Below are positions 63,744 through 64,000 of a stretch of DNA of 64,000 nucleotides, in pieces. Source of the DNA: Streptomyces cyanogenus (GTDB lineage: Bacteria; Actinomycetota; Actinomycetes; Streptomycetales; Streptomycetaceae); assembly GCF_017526105.1 (NCBI RefSeq), contig NZ_CP071839.1:1488001-1552000 (forward strand). Direction: 5' to 3'. Positions within the stretch are counted from its first letter, which is position 1. Each line of letters begins with the position of its first letter. The notes under the pieces were generated by a model. It saw nothing but the letters and a program-made list of their open reading frames with translations. It ran no database searches and was not told where the DNA came from. Both the position numbers and the translations under genes were made by a program.

Positions 63744-64000
63744 TGAGGTTCGCGAGCGGCGGCGAGCCCGCGGCATCGGGGGTCGCTCCCGTGGCCGCGC
63801 CGGGGCCCGCGCCCTGGCAACGGGTCGCGGTGGGGGTGCCCGGCCCCGAGTTCGAGGCACGGCCGCCCGGCCAGTACGACTTCGACTTTCCCGACACCGA
63901 ATGTGACGGTTGGTCAACCGACCTGTTGTCACTGCGCTTTGCCTCGGTGCGTGGCGCCAAACACCGGTACTACCGCCAGCCGCGACAGGATGCCGCGCGT
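63743..64000 (+). CDS. PP2C-type phosphatase, 5' part only
   Basis: GTG at 63743 overlaps the VWA stop. The 86 visible residues have a Pro/Ala-rich start and end with LRFASVRGAKHRYYRQPRQD, which fits the S-x-x-G-x-x-H...QD start of PP2C-type phosphatases in TerY-associated operons. The frame is open at the window end. A kinase gene would be expected next. Confidence 0.7.
   Translation, partial: MRFASGGEPAASGVAPVAAPGPAPWQRVAVGVPGPEFEARPPGQYDFDFPDTECDGWSTDLLSLRFASVRGAKHRYYRQPRQDAAR

Overview
The window is high-GC actinobacterial DNA, almost certainly from a Streptomyces chromosome. The reasons are G/C-ended codons throughout, many GTG starts with GGAGG-type ribosome sites, the gene families present (MurT/GatD, ddaH-rocD, CtaG, DUF6153), and near-total avoidance of the TTA leucine codon. 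It splits at about 49.2 kb into a prophage-like element (1 to about 49,220, left end outside the window) and ordinary host chromosome (about 49,300 to 64,000).

The prophage is read mostly leftward. At its right end are a rightward tyrosine integrase, a small upstream gene and an XRE regulator, divergent from a second XRE regulator and an excisionase-like HTH protein. Leftward of these, 46.1 to 31.3 kb is an early region of short, tightly overlapping genes. It includes a PD-(D/E)XK exonuclease with a Sak4-like RecA-fold ATPase, several HTH/zinc-ribbon proteins, two ParB-like proteins, a replication protein whose gene carries five identical long palindromes, a DnaB-like helicase and a deoxyribosyltransferase-like protein. 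From 31.3 to 20 kb the element looks plasmid-like: a rightward GntR/KorA-type regulator with palindromic operators and three small genes (two with TTA codons), then leftward a DUF2637-like membrane/coiled-coil protein, a TraB/FtsK-like DNA translocase, a cluster of CTGCTCA-type repeats, a mini-protein resembling the DNA polymerase III tau C-terminus, and two cysteine-rich mini-proteins.

From 19.3 kb down to 1 lies a siphovirus morphogenesis module in canonical order: HNH endonuclease, small and large terminase, portal, HK97-type protease, major capsid protein, connectors and decoration/fibre proteins, tail terminator, tail tube, gp10-like protein, tail assembly chaperone with a GGGAAAC -1 frameshift site, a 1503-residue tape measure protein with a lytic transglycosylase domain, and distal tail proteins running off the left edge. 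Lysis genes and the other attachment site are not in view.

The host part holds an acyl-CoA dehydrogenase (whose 3' end faces the integrase) with a divergent TetR regulator, peptide deformylase, the MurT-GatD pair that amidates lipid II, phosphofructokinase, a CtaG-like copper/cytochrome oxidase assembly protein, an Lrp regulator next to dimethylargininase and ornithine aminotransferase (arginine turnover), a DUF305/DUF6153 pair, a membrane-anchored nuclease-like protein, and the start of a TerY-like VWA plus PP2C phosphatase operon.

The most notable signals are the combination of a complete phage head-tail module with conjugative-element-type genes and clt/iteron-like repeats, the palindrome array inside the replication gene, and TTA codons confined to two small genes beside the GntR regulator.
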